DNA of 9,604 nucleotides from Caldifarciminota bacterium. Lineage in GTDB: Bacteria; Hydrothermota; 32-111; QNBC01. The DNA lies in the NCBI GenBank assembly GCA_023132105.1, contig JAGLYS010000308.1, forward strand, positions 1-9,604, given 5' to 3'. Position numbers and translations under genes: made by a program. This document shows positions 1 to 7,754 of this stretch, one piece after another. The notes beneath the pieces were generated by a model. The model was given only the letters and a program-made list of their open reading frames with translations, was not told the DNA's origin and ran no database searches. Position 1 is the first letter of the stretch. The number at the start of each line of letters is the position of its first letter.

Positions 1-1212
1 GATATAGAATCATACCTTAAATATTATTATTCCTTAAAAGTATCCGTAGGTATGAATTATTCAAATAATCCTACAGAATTAATTTATATACTGCTTCAGG
101 GAGATTTATACAACTTACCGTCATATTTTAACATTAAGTGGCACAGACCTGAGTACAGATATGGGAATATGTACATTTCTACAAAGCATTTGAGTATAAA
201 ATCCGGTGTTGCCCTGAATATTTTACAATGTAGCAATATTAATTTTTCTTATGATTACAATAATATTTCACAATATAATGGAATTATACACAACAGTGCA
301 AATATATCGTTCGATTCATACTATTTTAAATCCTCTCTCTCTAAACTGGATAATAATTATTCATTCGATTTCAACGGAGAATATGTTTCCAATAGAGATA
401 ATTTCAATTATAAAATTAATTATGATGCATTTTGGGATACACTAAACAGGTTTGTGTCTCTTGGACTGATTGCAAATTTCCCTGAAATATATAACAACAT
501 ACTATCGCTTGGATTTTCGGTTTATCCGTTTTCATCTTTAACACCTCATATAGAAGCATTACTTTCAATGAATTATAACGGATTTGGGTATAGAATAGGT
601 TATAGAATGAACAAAGATATTACAACATCACATCGTTTATATAACACCTATCCATTTGCATCCAATCTCCGGAGCTTTGTAACAAATTATAAAAATAATA
701 TATCCGTTAATATATTCTATAATTTGAGTAAATTAGAAATAGGAATGGATGGAAGTTATTATTATGCAGATTCACTTCTTACCGTTTATAATGATACTAC
801 ATATTCAGTATTTATTCTCACAAATGTTCATTATTCCAATTTGGGAATATATCTTAATTATACTGACAAGCATTACAATGGTAAATTGAAATACACATTT
901 AATAACGGCATATCGACTCAATATGATTATTTGCCGGATCATTACTTATTGAATATATCGATGCTTAATTCCATAGGTATTCCATACGGACTGTTATTGA
1001 ATTTCGATTTATATCTTGACTTCATAAATAAGGATATAAATAACAATCTCAATCCAAATTCATTTGATATAAACATATCTTTAGAAAAAGATATTAAAAA
1101 TTTACATATTAAAATCTATCTTGATAATATTATAAATAGATCTATCCAATACACGGATATAATACCTGTTGAAGGAAGAAATTTGGGCTTATTATTTACA
1201 TTTAAAATATAG
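1..1212 (+). CDS. TonB-dependent receptor-like outer-membrane beta-barrel, C-terminal part (5' end outside window)
   Basis: The frame is open from base 1 to the TAG at 1210-1212, so the ATG at 52 is internal and at least 403 residues of a longer protein are visible. The sequence is rich in Tyr, Asn and Ser, with alternating polar/hydrophobic stretches and aromatic residues typical of outer-membrane beta-strands. It closes with a strand reading GRNLGLLFTFKI, which matches the last strand of TonB-dependent receptors, where a P-GR motif precedes a short aromatic-ended segment. The plug domain and TonB box would lie upstream and are not seen. The immediately following exbB-exbD-tonB genes support a TonB-driven import role in the outer membrane. 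The substrate cannot be read from this fragment. A different outer-membrane barrel family is possible, but the neighbours and the C-terminus favour a receptor. Confidence 0.72.
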   Translation, partial: DIESYLKYYYSLKVSVGMNYSNNPTELIYILLQGDLYNLPSYFNIKWHRPEYRYGNMYISTKHLSIKSGVALNILQCSNINFSYDYNNISQYNGIIHNSANISFDSYYFKSSLSKLDNNYSFDFNGEYVSNRDNFNYKINYDAFWDTLNRFVSLGLIANFPEIYNNILSLGFSVYPFSSLTPHIEALLSMNYNGFGYRIGYRMNKDITTSHRLYNTYPFASNLRSFVTNYKNNISVNIFYNLSKLEIGMDGSYYYADSLLTVYNDTTYSVFILTNVHYSNLGIYLNYTDKHYNGKLKYTFNNGISTQYDYLPDHYLLNISMLNSIGIPYGLLLNFDLYLDFINKDINNNLNPNSFDINISLEKDIKNLHIKIYLDNIINRSIQYTDIIPVEGRNLGLLFTFKI

Positions 1213-1220
1213 GAGGAGAT

Positions 1221-1841
1221 ATGAATTTACTTGCATTATTGCTAAAAAGCGGCATAGTAGGGTATATAATAATTTTACTTTCCATAGTTGCTATTGCTAT
1301 TATAATAGAGAGATTTCGATACTTCGGAAAATCGGCAAAGATTACAAATGAATTTATAAATCTCTATGAAAACTACATTGAAGAAGGAAATATGGAAGAG
1401 TTGGAATCACTTTGTAGAAAGTATTTGGTAATACCAGAAGCAAGGATTGCAATTTATGGTATTAAAAACTCGAATAACACTAAAGGGGTAATAAAAGAGA
1501 TAATGACAACCACAGCTTACGATGAAATTAAGATGTTTGAAAAGGGGTTTGATTGGTTATCTACAATTGCATCAGTTGCCCCCCTATTAGGGTTTCTTGG
1601 AACAGTAGCAGGTATGATTCAGGCTTTTATGAAGATACAAAGTCTTGGAGGAACTGTTAATGCTTCCGATTTGGCAGGTGGAATATGGGTAGCTTTAATA
1701 ACAACGGCTCTCGGACTTACTGTGGGAATTATTACCCTTTTCTTCTATAATGTACTTGTTGCAAAACTTGAAAGAAAAATATCAAATTTTAACCAGCTTA
1801 TATCTCTATTGCTTACATTCAAAGAAAGTAAAGAGGAATAA
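1221..1841 (+). CDS. exbB: ExbB/TolQ/MotA-family proton channel protein (ExbB-like)
   Basis: This 206-residue inner-membrane protein should be the proton-channel subunit of the ExbB-ExbD motor that powers TonB. Three membrane segments are visible at about residues 9-30, 112-137 and 153-180, with a cytoplasmic region between the first two. The family core APLLGFLGTVAGMI (120-133) and the TTALGL turn (161-166) of the MotA/TolQ/ExbB domain are both present. Length is normal for the family. The start is clear: AGGAGGAGAT at 1211-1220 overlaps the receptor stop codon and lies directly before the ATG. An ExbD-like gene begins 2 nt downstream and a TonB gene follows. TolQ is the main alternative. 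A receptor upstream, a TonB protein downstream and the absence of TolB/Pal favour ExbB. Confidence 0.93.
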   Translation: MNLLALLLKSGIVGYIIILLSIVAIAIIIERFRYFGKSAKITNEFINLYENYIEEGNMEELESLCRKYLVIPEARIAIYGIKNSNNTKGVIKEIMTTTAYDEIKMFEKGFDWLSTIASVAPLLGFLGTVAGMIQAFMKIQSLGGTVNASDLAGGIWVALITTALGLTVGIITLFFYNVLVAKLERKISNFNQLISLLLTFKESKEE

Positions 1842-1843
1842 TA

Positions 1844-2098
1844 ATGGTTTTACAATCAAGTTATAAAACAAAACCATCTATCTCCCCCATCTCGATAGCT
1901 GATATCGTTCTATTGTTACTAATATTTTTTCTTCTTACATCAACTTATGTCGCACAGACAGGTATAAAGGTAGGCCTCCCGAAATCATCGGCTCATCATG
2001 CTTTAAGCGAAAAGAATGTAATTATTACAGTTACTATAAATGGAGAGATATATATTAACGACCATCAGACATCATTGGATAATATTATTGAAGACTGA
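1844..2098 (+). CDS. exbD: ExbD/TolR-family protein, N-terminal part, ended by an in-frame TGA
   Basis: ExbD is the second motor subunit: one inner-membrane helix carrying an essential Asp, then a periplasmic domain. The N-terminus shows this directly: Asp20 sits at the start of the helix IADIVLLLLIFFLLTS, followed by the family's GIKVGLPKS segment and a beta-rich periplasmic stretch to residue 84. A TGA at 2096-2098 then stops translation at codon 85. The same frame continues past it with the missing C-terminal third (next entry), so the full gene would span 1844-2254 and encode about 136 residues, normal for ExbD. A Shine-Dalgarno AGAGGAA at 1832-1838 inside the end of exbB supports this start. 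As read, the product lacks the end of the periplasmic domain and may not work. Sequencing error, nonsense mutation and readthrough are all possible. Confidence 0.85.
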   Translation: MVLQSSYKTKPSISPISIADIVLLLLIFFLLTSTYVAQTGIKVGLPKSSAHHALSEKNVIITVTINGEIYINDHQTSLDNIIED

Positions 2099-2254
2099 TC
2101 CGGGGCTATTTCACAAACCACAGAAAAAGGGGTAATCATCAGAGCAGATCAAATTATGCAATTAGGACGAATAGTGGAAATTATGGATTATGCAAGAAAG
2201 TCCGGTGCAGAAAAATTATTAATAGCCACGAAATTTATCCCTGAAGAGGAATAA
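2099..2254 (+). pseudogene. exbD: ExbD C-terminal remainder, in the same frame beyond the TGA
   Basis: These 51 codons follow the TGA without any frame change and end at TAA 2252-2254. They encode the conserved end of ExbD/TolR: GVIIRADQIMQLGRIVEIMD and then ARKSGAEKLLIATKF, matching the family pattern V-I-R-A-D, G-x-V-V-x-V-M-D, A-x-x-A-G and A-T. There is no good start codon with a ribosome-binding site just after the TGA; the first in-frame ATG, at 2156, lies within the conserved core. The stretch is therefore a severed part of exbD, not a separate gene. Conservation right up to the final codons suggests the interruption is recent or is a base-call error. The tonB ATG overlaps its final stop by one base. 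Confidence 0.82.
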
Positions 2255-2901
2255 TGAAAAAAGCGATTTTAATATCCATACTAATACATATTATAGTTAT
2301 GATATTATTCTGGAATGTTAACATCAATAAGAATATTACCGTAAGAACAGAAACTTTCTTCGAAGTTAGTATGCATACTTCCGAGGATATAATGGGACCC
2401 GGAGAAGTATTGCCAGACAATTATACTACAGAAAACATCGATCTCCCTATTATACACAATGAAAATGAACTTATTCAGGAAGATGAAATGGAATCACCTG
2501 AAATTTTTGATGAAAAAAAGAATATAATTCCTCTTAATGTAATCGAAGCAAAGAAAGAAAAAATAGTATTGCCCGGTATAGGCAAAGAGATTTCAACTAT
2601 TTCCAGAGCAGGAGCAGAAAAGAGAAATAGGATTTATGAACTCAGCGGTATTATAAATACTCGAAGGATAATTGTAAAATATATTCCGACTTATCCTGAA
2701 GATTATCATATTAATACTGATGTAACGATAGAGATATCAGTAGACGAAAAAGGTGAAATTATTATGACAAATATTTTAAAGAAAGGCGGGGTTCCTTTTG
2801 ATGAAATTTCACTTGATGCAGCAAAGAAATGGAAATTCGCTCCTCTTCCCGGTTCCGGTATTCAAAAAGGGAAATTGACATTTTTTTATAGGTTAAAATA
2901 A
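2254..2901 (+). CDS. tonB: TonB-family energy transducer
   Basis: This 215-residue protein should span the periplasm and couple the ExbB/ExbD motor to outer-membrane receptors. An N-terminal membrane anchor covers about residues 4-20 (AILISILIHIIVMILFW), followed by an acidic, Glu-rich linker with few prolines. The C-terminal TonB domain covers about 139-215: YIPTYPEDY near 143, then a strand with VDEKGEI, then SLDAAKKWKFAPLPGSG with Trp193, Phe195 and Pro197 in the W-x-F-x-P signature, and a final strand ending FFYRL. The ATG overlaps the exbD TAA by one base, and GAGGAA at 2246-2251 is a fitting ribosome-binding site. The linker lacks the long Pro-Glu/Pro-Lys repeats of enterobacterial TonB, which is usual outside Proteobacteria. 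It most likely serves the receptor encoded upstream. Confidence 0.9.
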   Translation: MKKAILISILIHIIVMILFWNVNINKNITVRTETFFEVSMHTSEDIMGPGEVLPDNYTTENIDLPIIHNENELIQEDEMESPEIFDEKKNIIPLNVIEAKKEKIVLPGIGKEISTISRAGAEKRNRIYELSGIINTRRIIVKYIPTYPEDYHINTDVTIEISVDEKGEIIMTNILKKGGVPFDEISLDAAKKWKFAPLPGSGIQKGKLTFFYRLK

Positions 2902-2902
2902 A

Positions 2903-4894
2903 ATGAAAAGGATTATTTTTCTTTTAATACTGTTGCCAATTTTTTCCTATGGTATTAACCTGAACCATGCAATTAGTCCTGATGGACGCAATATTTCCGG
3001 TGATAATCAGATAACATATACAAGAAACGAATTAAATAAACCGCTTTTATTAACAGCAACGGATTCTTTGGGAATCCCTATTGGTAATCTCCCTATTAAG
3101 TTCATATGTGTCTCCGGACCTGAACTGATACAACTGAAGGATACGGCTTATACTACCGATAACTTCGGGAATGTAAAATATGAATTGAGAATACCTAATT
3201 CGGAAGGCAGATACATCATATCTGCATTTACAAAATACAAAGGTAAATCGACCTCTATTGATTTTAAGATAAATGCAGTAAAGAAAGGTTGGTTAGTAAT
3301 CCTTATAATTAAAATACTCGGGGGATTTGCCCTTTTCCTTTTCGGATTGAAATATAGTGCAAATGGATTAAAGAGATATGCAGGGGAACGATTGAAACAT
3401 TTCCTCTGGGAATATACATCCAGTCCTTGCAAAGCATATCTTTCGGGAATGGGATTAACTTTTCTGCTTCAATCGAGCACTGCTCTTTCTGTAATGCTTG
3501 TAAGCCTCGCAAATGCCGGGCTTATTTCTTTTACTCAAAATATAGCGGTTCTCCTCGGTGCTTCCCTCGGTACCACATTAACTGTCCAAATTCTTGCTTT
3601 TAACATTTATGACTATGCTCTCCTTATTGTTCTCGGAGGATTTATACTTATGAATCTAAAGGGAAGAATTCACTATATCGGGAGAGGAATTTTCGGTTTC
3701 GGAATTATCTTCTTTGCAATTAGTATAATGTCAGGTGCGATTTTCCCCATAAAGAATATGCCATGGTTTACGAATATGTTTATCTCCCTACAAAGTCATC
3801 TGTTTTTACTTTTTCTAATTAGTTTTATTATTACAGCCCTTGTGCATTCAAGTGCCTTAACTATCGGAATTTCGATATTGCTTGCAATCGAACAAGTTCT
3901 CCCTATAAATTCAGCTTTTATAATCGTTCTCGGAGCCAACCTTGGCACAAGCTCTACTGCTTTATTTGCAAGTATACCTGCCGATCCCGAATCTAAAAGA
4001 ACAGCAATCTCTAATTTTGTATTCAAACTAATAATGGTAATTTCCGCATACTTTGCACTCAATTTCCTTGCACAGATTGTTTCTATTACTTCTCATAACA
4101 CAGCAAGGCAAATTGCTAATTTCCATACACTGATTAATCTTATAGCATCGATCTTATTCCTTATTATTTCGAAACCTTTCGCAAAATTTATAAAACTTAT
4201 TATAAGAGATAATAAGAATAAACCTGAAATGATAACAAAGTATCTTGATAATTCAATAATTGACACACCTGAAATTGCTATAGGACATGCACAGAGAGAA
4301 ATTATCAGAACCGGAGATATTATCGGCAAGATGTTAAAGAAAAGTAAGAAGGTTATAAAAACATATGAGAATGGGTTAAGAAAACGAATTATAGCAAATG
4401 ATGATGTTGTCGATAATCTTGTCGATAAAATAACAAAATATATTACGGAAATTACAAAGAATGAAATTTCTGATAAAATGAACAATAAAGGTATTTCATT
4501 TCTTTATATTATAAATGAATTTGAAAATGTAGGCGATGTAATAAGTAAAACCCTTATGGCTCAAATGAATAAGCTAATAAAGGGAAATTTATGCTTATCT
4601 GATGAGGGAAAACAAGACTTATTGGAATTCTATGATTTTATTCTTGAAACATATAGTATGGCAATGAATTCAATAATTACACGGGATAAGAATTTAACCG
4701 ATGAATTGATTAAAAGACGGGCATTGGGAGGAGAAAAACTCAATAACTATCATAGAAGGCATTTGGAAAGAATCAGCCTGGATATCAAGCAAACTATCGA
4801 AACTTCTGCAATACATCTTGATATGATATCCGCTATTGAAAGAATAAATTATCATTTTTCAAGAATAGGTCTGCATATAAAGGATACGCTATGA
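2903..4894 (+). CDS. Na/Pi cotransporter family protein with N-terminal Ig-like domain and C-terminal PhoU-like domain
   Basis: This 663-residue inner-membrane protein is predicted to carry phosphate (or another anion) with sodium. Residues 1-17 form a signal-type hydrophobic start. About 25-125 form an Ig-like/Big-type domain with LLLTATDSLGIPIGNLPIKF and a TDNFGNVKYEL strand, presumably periplasmic. The NptA-type transporter follows, with the two inverted-repeat signatures of the family: LLQSSTALS (188-196) with GASLGTT (219-225), and LVHSSALTIG (313-322) with GANLGTSST (344-352). In the second repeat His replaces the Gln of the QSS motif. After about residue 440 a long helical region resembles PhoU, which in this family may regulate transport. 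It begins 1 nt after tonB and its TGA overlaps the next ATG. Substrate assignment is by family only. Confidence 0.88.
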   Translation: MKRIIFLLILLPIFSYGINLNHAISPDGRNISGDNQITYTRNELNKPLLLTATDSLGIPIGNLPIKFICVSGPELIQLKDTAYTTDNFGNVKYELRIPNSEGRYIISAFTKYKGKSTSIDFKINAVKKGWLVILIIKILGGFALFLFGLKYSANGLKRYAGERLKHFLWEYTSSPCKAYLSGMGLTFLLQSSTALSVMLVSLANAGLISFTQNIAVLLGASLGTTLTVQILAFNIYDYALLIVLGGFILMNLKGRIHYIGRGIFGFGIIFFAISIMSGAIFPIKNMPWFTNMFISLQSHLFLLFLISFIITALVHSSALTIGISILLAIEQVLPINSAFIIVLGANLGTSSTALFASIPADPESKRTAISNFVFKLIMVISAYFALNFLAQIVSITSHNTARQIANFHTLINLIASILFLIISKPFAKFIKLIIRDNKNKPEMITKYLDNSIIDTPEIAIGHAQREIIRTGDIIGKMLKKSKKVIKTYENGLRKRIIANDDVVDNLVDKITKYITEITKNEISDKMNNKGISFLYIINEFENVGDVISKTLMAQMNKLIKGNLCLSDEGKQDLLEFYDFILETYSMAMNSIITRDKNLTDELIKRRALGGEKLNNYHRRHLERISLDIKQTIETSAIHLDMISAIERINYHFSRIGLHIKDTL

Positions 4895-5640
4895 AATATG
4901 GCATCATAGGGGCAGGGAATGTCGGTCTAACTATTGGATACTATTTATATAAAAATAATATATCTGTCAAAATATTTACAAGAAATATAAAAACCAAAAA
5001 GGAATATTATTCCTCTATGCCGGAAAATATTTTTACGGAAAATTTTAATTCATTTATAGATTCACTGGATTATGTTTTTCTTGCAATTCCAGAGTATTCG
5101 ATTGACAATATTGTCCAAAAAATAATAGGGAGAAGTGGTATTCCAATCATATTGTTTTCAGGTTCATATAAACCGAAAAGAAATAATGTTTTCACACTAC
5201 ATCCGGCAGCATCCTTCCCCTGCCCTATCTTAGATGTGGGTTTTATCGAAAAAATAGTATTTACATCCGAGCAAAGCAAAACGATAAAACATATCGAAAA
5301 GGAATTGCATATAAATGTAGTTACTATTAGAAATAGAAATATTCTCTATCATACAGCAGCAATGATTGCCAGCAATTTTATTACAATTCTCCTCTTTGCT
5401 GCCAATAATATTATGAAGAAATTTACAATAAATGATGAAGATTCCAATATTATTTTAAAATCACTTTCTTCGACAAGCTTAGAGGCATATTTTAAATTCC
5501 ATAAATTTACTGGTCCCGTTGAAAGGGAAGATCACAATTTAATAAAACAGTATTTCAAAGCTCTTAAAGGATCGAATGAACTGAACATTTTTAAATCAAT
5601 CATTGAATACAGTAGGATATTAAAAAATGAAAAAAAGTGA
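4891..5640 (+). CDS. Rossmann-fold / DUF2520 domain protein (predicted NAD(P)-binding oxidoreductase-like)
   Basis: The 249-residue protein starts with a dinucleotide-binding fold: GIIGAGNVG carries the GxGxxG motif (Gly7, Gly9, Gly12). A second-half motif, LHPAASF (103-109), then leads into a helical C-terminal domain with HTAAMIASNF (154-163) and TGPVERED (207-214). That pairing is diagnostic of the family of Rossmann-like proteins with a DUF2520 domain, distantly related to 2-dehydropantoate reductases and F420-dependent NADP oxidoreductases. The family's substrate is not known to me, so a reaction is not assigned. Likely cytoplasmic. AAGGA at 4880-4884 serves the ATG at 4891, which overlaps the preceding TGA (ATGA). 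Its 3' end overlaps murJ by 14 nt. Confidence 0.87.
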   Translation: MKYGIIGAGNVGLTIGYYLYKNNISVKIFTRNIKTKKEYYSSMPENIFTENFNSFIDSLDYVFLAIPEYSIDNIVQKIIGRSGIPIILFSGSYKPKRNNVFTLHPAASFPCPILDVGFIEKIVFTSEQSKTIKHIEKELHINVVTIRNRNILYHTAAMIASNFITILLFAANNIMKKFTINDEDSNIILKSLSSTSLEAYFKFHKFTGPVEREDHNLIKQYFKALKGSNELNIFKSIIEYSRILKNEKK

Positions 5641-7198
5641 ATTCTCATTTCATGTTTTTTCATATGGTTCCGGTGTTGCATTTACAAGAGCACTCGGACT
5701 TATCAGAGAGATTATTTATGCTCAATTCTTCGGGGCAGGGATGCTTATGGATGTTTTCAGGGTTGCTTTTAACATACCTAACTTCCTCAGGGATCTTTTT
5801 TCGGAAGGTAGTCTTAGCGCTTCATTTATACCAATATGTGCTGAAAAATATAATAGTGAAGGGAAAGGTAGTGCTGGTAAATTTACAGGATTGATATTAA
5901 ATAATGTATTTTTTGCAATAACTATTATTACAGGTATATTGATATTGATAACTCCCTTTCTAATACAAATATTTGTTCCGGGATTTCTTAAAAACCCTTA
6001 TCAATATCACCTTGCGATAAGTACGATGAGAATGATATTCCCATTTCTGATTTTCATTACTCTTTCTTCGATAATTATGGGATTCTTGAATATTAACAAG
6101 CAATTTACCATTACCGGTATTTCCCCTTCCATTTGGAATTTAACAATCATATTATCTATAATTATTCTGGTTCCCATTTTCAAAAAGCACTCATTTGCAA
6201 TTATCTATTCAGGAGCAATAGGAGTTGTTCTCGGTGGTATATTTCAATTTATTTTTCAACTTCCTATTGCATTTAAAGAAAAATTTAGATTTTCAAGATT
6301 TATAAATTTTTCGGATCCGGATTTTATCAGAATGTTAAAGCTCTGGATTCCTATGGTAATCGGGACTGCATCTTATGGACTTATGTTCCTTGTAAATAAT
6401 TTCATAGCCTCTTTTTTAGAAGAGGGAAGTATATCATGTCTCTCTTATGGTTTCCGATTGATGCAATTACCTCTTGGCATATTCGGGGTTTCCATATTTG
6501 CTGTTTCTCTACCGAGAGCTTCCCTTGAAAGTGCTAAGAATGATAATATCAGGATTAGAAAAACAATGATCAAATCATTTCATATGTTGTCCCTTCTCCT
6601 CTTACCATCTGCGGTATTTTTGATAGTTGATAGCTATGATATTGTAAAGCTAATATATGAACATGGAGCTTTTTCAAGATCTTCGACTATTCTTACCGCT
6701 CAGATTCTTCAGCTATATGCAATTGGCCTTTTCGCTATGGGGGCAGGAAAGGTTTTATCCGGTATATATTACTCTTTCAAAGAGGCAAGACTCCCAATGA
6801 TTGCAAGTATAATCACCGTAATTTTCAACATACTTATTGCTGTATCCCTATTGAAATTTCTACAGGTTCGTTCCCTTGCCCTTGCTATTAGTTTAGGTTC
6901 ATTGTTAAATTTTACCATACTTACTGCTGTTTTTTCAAAACATTTCTTTCATTTTCCATTTAAAGAATTTTTTACCAATGGACTACCACCACTATTATCA
7001 TCACTGCTTACAGGTTGTTTATTTTTCTTATTCAAACGAAATATTATTCTTTTTTCGCAAAATACGAAGATACTTGAAGCATTAGGAGTTTTTACGGATA
7101 TAGTTGCATTTACTATTATTTACTTGCTTTTCATATCTGTTTTTGATAAAAATATTAGAGATCAATTTAAAGGTAGGTTATATGGAAAAAGACATTAA
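5627..7198 (+). CDS. murJ: MurJ, lipid II flippase (MviN family)
   Basis: This 523-residue, very hydrophobic protein has the length and pattern of MurJ, which flips the peptidoglycan precursor lipid II across the inner membrane. The N-terminal signature is strong: RALGLIRE, FFGAGMLMDVF, then NIPNFLRDLFSEGSLSASFIP. Residues essential in E. coli MurJ are conserved with a shift of three: Arg21 (R18), Arg27 (R24), Asp42 (D39), Asn52 (N49) and Arg55 (R52). Arg277 in FRLMQLPLG corresponds to the functional R270. About 14 membrane helices are expected. The ATG lies inside the end of the DUF2520 gene, with AGTAGGA at 5611-5617 as likely ribosome-binding site. Its presence implies a peptidoglycan wall. 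No other mur gene is in the window. Confidence 0.96.
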   Translation: MKKSEFSFHVFSYGSGVAFTRALGLIREIIYAQFFGAGMLMDVFRVAFNIPNFLRDLFSEGSLSASFIPICAEKYNSEGKGSAGKFTGLILNNVFFAITIITGILILITPFLIQIFVPGFLKNPYQYHLAISTMRMIFPFLIFITLSSIIMGFLNINKQFTITGISPSIWNLTIILSIIILVPIFKKHSFAIIYSGAIGVVLGGIFQFIFQLPIAFKEKFRFSRFINFSDPDFIRMLKLWIPMVIGTASYGLMFLVNNFIASFLEEGSISCLSYGFRLMQLPLGIFGVSIFAVSLPRASLESAKNDNIRIRKTMIKSFHMLSLLLLPSAVFLIVDSYDIVKLIYEHGAFSRSSTILTAQILQLYAIGLFAMGAGKVLSGIYYSFKEARLPMIASIITVIFNILIAVSLLKFLQVRSLALAISLGSLLNFTILTAVFSKHFFHFPFKEFFTNGLPPLLSSLLTGCLFFLFKRNIILFSQNTKILEALGVFTDIVAFTIIYLLFISVFDKNIRDQFKGRLYGKRH

Positions 7199-7754
7199 AA
7201 GATATATTGAAGCTATTTTGTTTGCTTCTGATTTCCCTGTTTCTATGAATACTTTCAAACGAGTACTTGGGATTGACTCGGTTGTTACGATTAGAGATAC
7301 TATAAAAGAGTTGAATGAAGAGTATTTTGAGCACTCTTTTGAAATCAGAAAGATAGCAAAAGGTTATAGGATATATACTAATCCTGAATATGCTGAAACT
7401 ATAAAATTATTAAAAATAGACAGGGAATTACCAAATCTTTCGATTTCTGCTCTTGAAACAGTCGCAATTATTGCCTATAAACAACCGATAACAAAGCATG
7501 AAATTGAAAATATCAGAGGGGTTTCAAGTGACGGGGTTATGAAAACACTTTTAAATAGAAATCTGATTAAAGCACTTGGGAAATCCGATTTACCCGGTAA
7601 GCCAATGTTATATGGAACGACAAATCAATTTTTAGAATATTTTGGCTTTAAGGATTTGGACGATGTTAAAATAATTGCAAAGGAGATCTGGGATGAATTC
7701 GATAGAGAGACCCCAAAGATATTTAATCAGGACTCATATAATAACGAAGAATGA
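7182..7754 (+). CDS. scpB: ScpB, segregation and condensation protein B
   Basis: ScpB is the winged-helix kite subunit that binds ScpA and SMC in bacterial condensin. The 190-residue product has the expected length and motifs: IEAILFASDFPVS near the N-terminus, then LSISALETVAIIAYKQPITKHEIENIRGVSSDG, then GKPMLYGTTNQFLEYFG and LDDV. I take the start as the ATG at 7182, because AAAGGTAGG just before it is a good ribosome-binding site and the family begins at this point. An ATG at 7104 in the same frame would add a hydrophobic stretch that is only a shadow of the murJ end. It overlaps murJ by 17 nt. scpA, often adjacent, is not in the window. The Glu/Asn-rich tail overlaps the next gene. Confidence 0.95.
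   Translation: MEKDIKRYIEAILFASDFPVSMNTFKRVLGIDSVVTIRDTIKELNEEYFEHSFEIRKIAKGYRIYTNPEYAETIKLLKIDRELPNLSISALETVAIIAYKQPITKHEIENIRGVSSDGVMKTLLNRNLIKALGKSDLPGKPMLYGTTNQFLEYFGFKDLDDVKIIAKEIWDEFDRETPKIFNQDSYNNEE

Noticed and set aside
2096..2098. TGA as a selenocysteine codon or TGA-to-Trp genetic code
   Set aside because: ExbD has no redox residue at this point and I see no clear hairpin just downstream. TGA ends several other genes with tight overlaps, and TGG is the normal Trp codon here.
3796..4062. Minus-strand open frame of 88 codons
   Set aside because: Antisense shadow of the second transporter repeat; no ribosome-binding site or family resemblance.
4093..4485. 130-codon open frame on the minus strand within the Na/Pi gene
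   Set aside because: It lies fully inside a well-supported gene, is the hydrophobic complement of that gene's codons, and matches no family I recognise.
7104..7181. N-terminal extension of ScpB from an upstream ATG
   Set aside because: The added residues are a hydrophobic shadow of the murJ C-terminus, do not fit ScpB, and the ATG at 7182 has its own ribosome-binding site.
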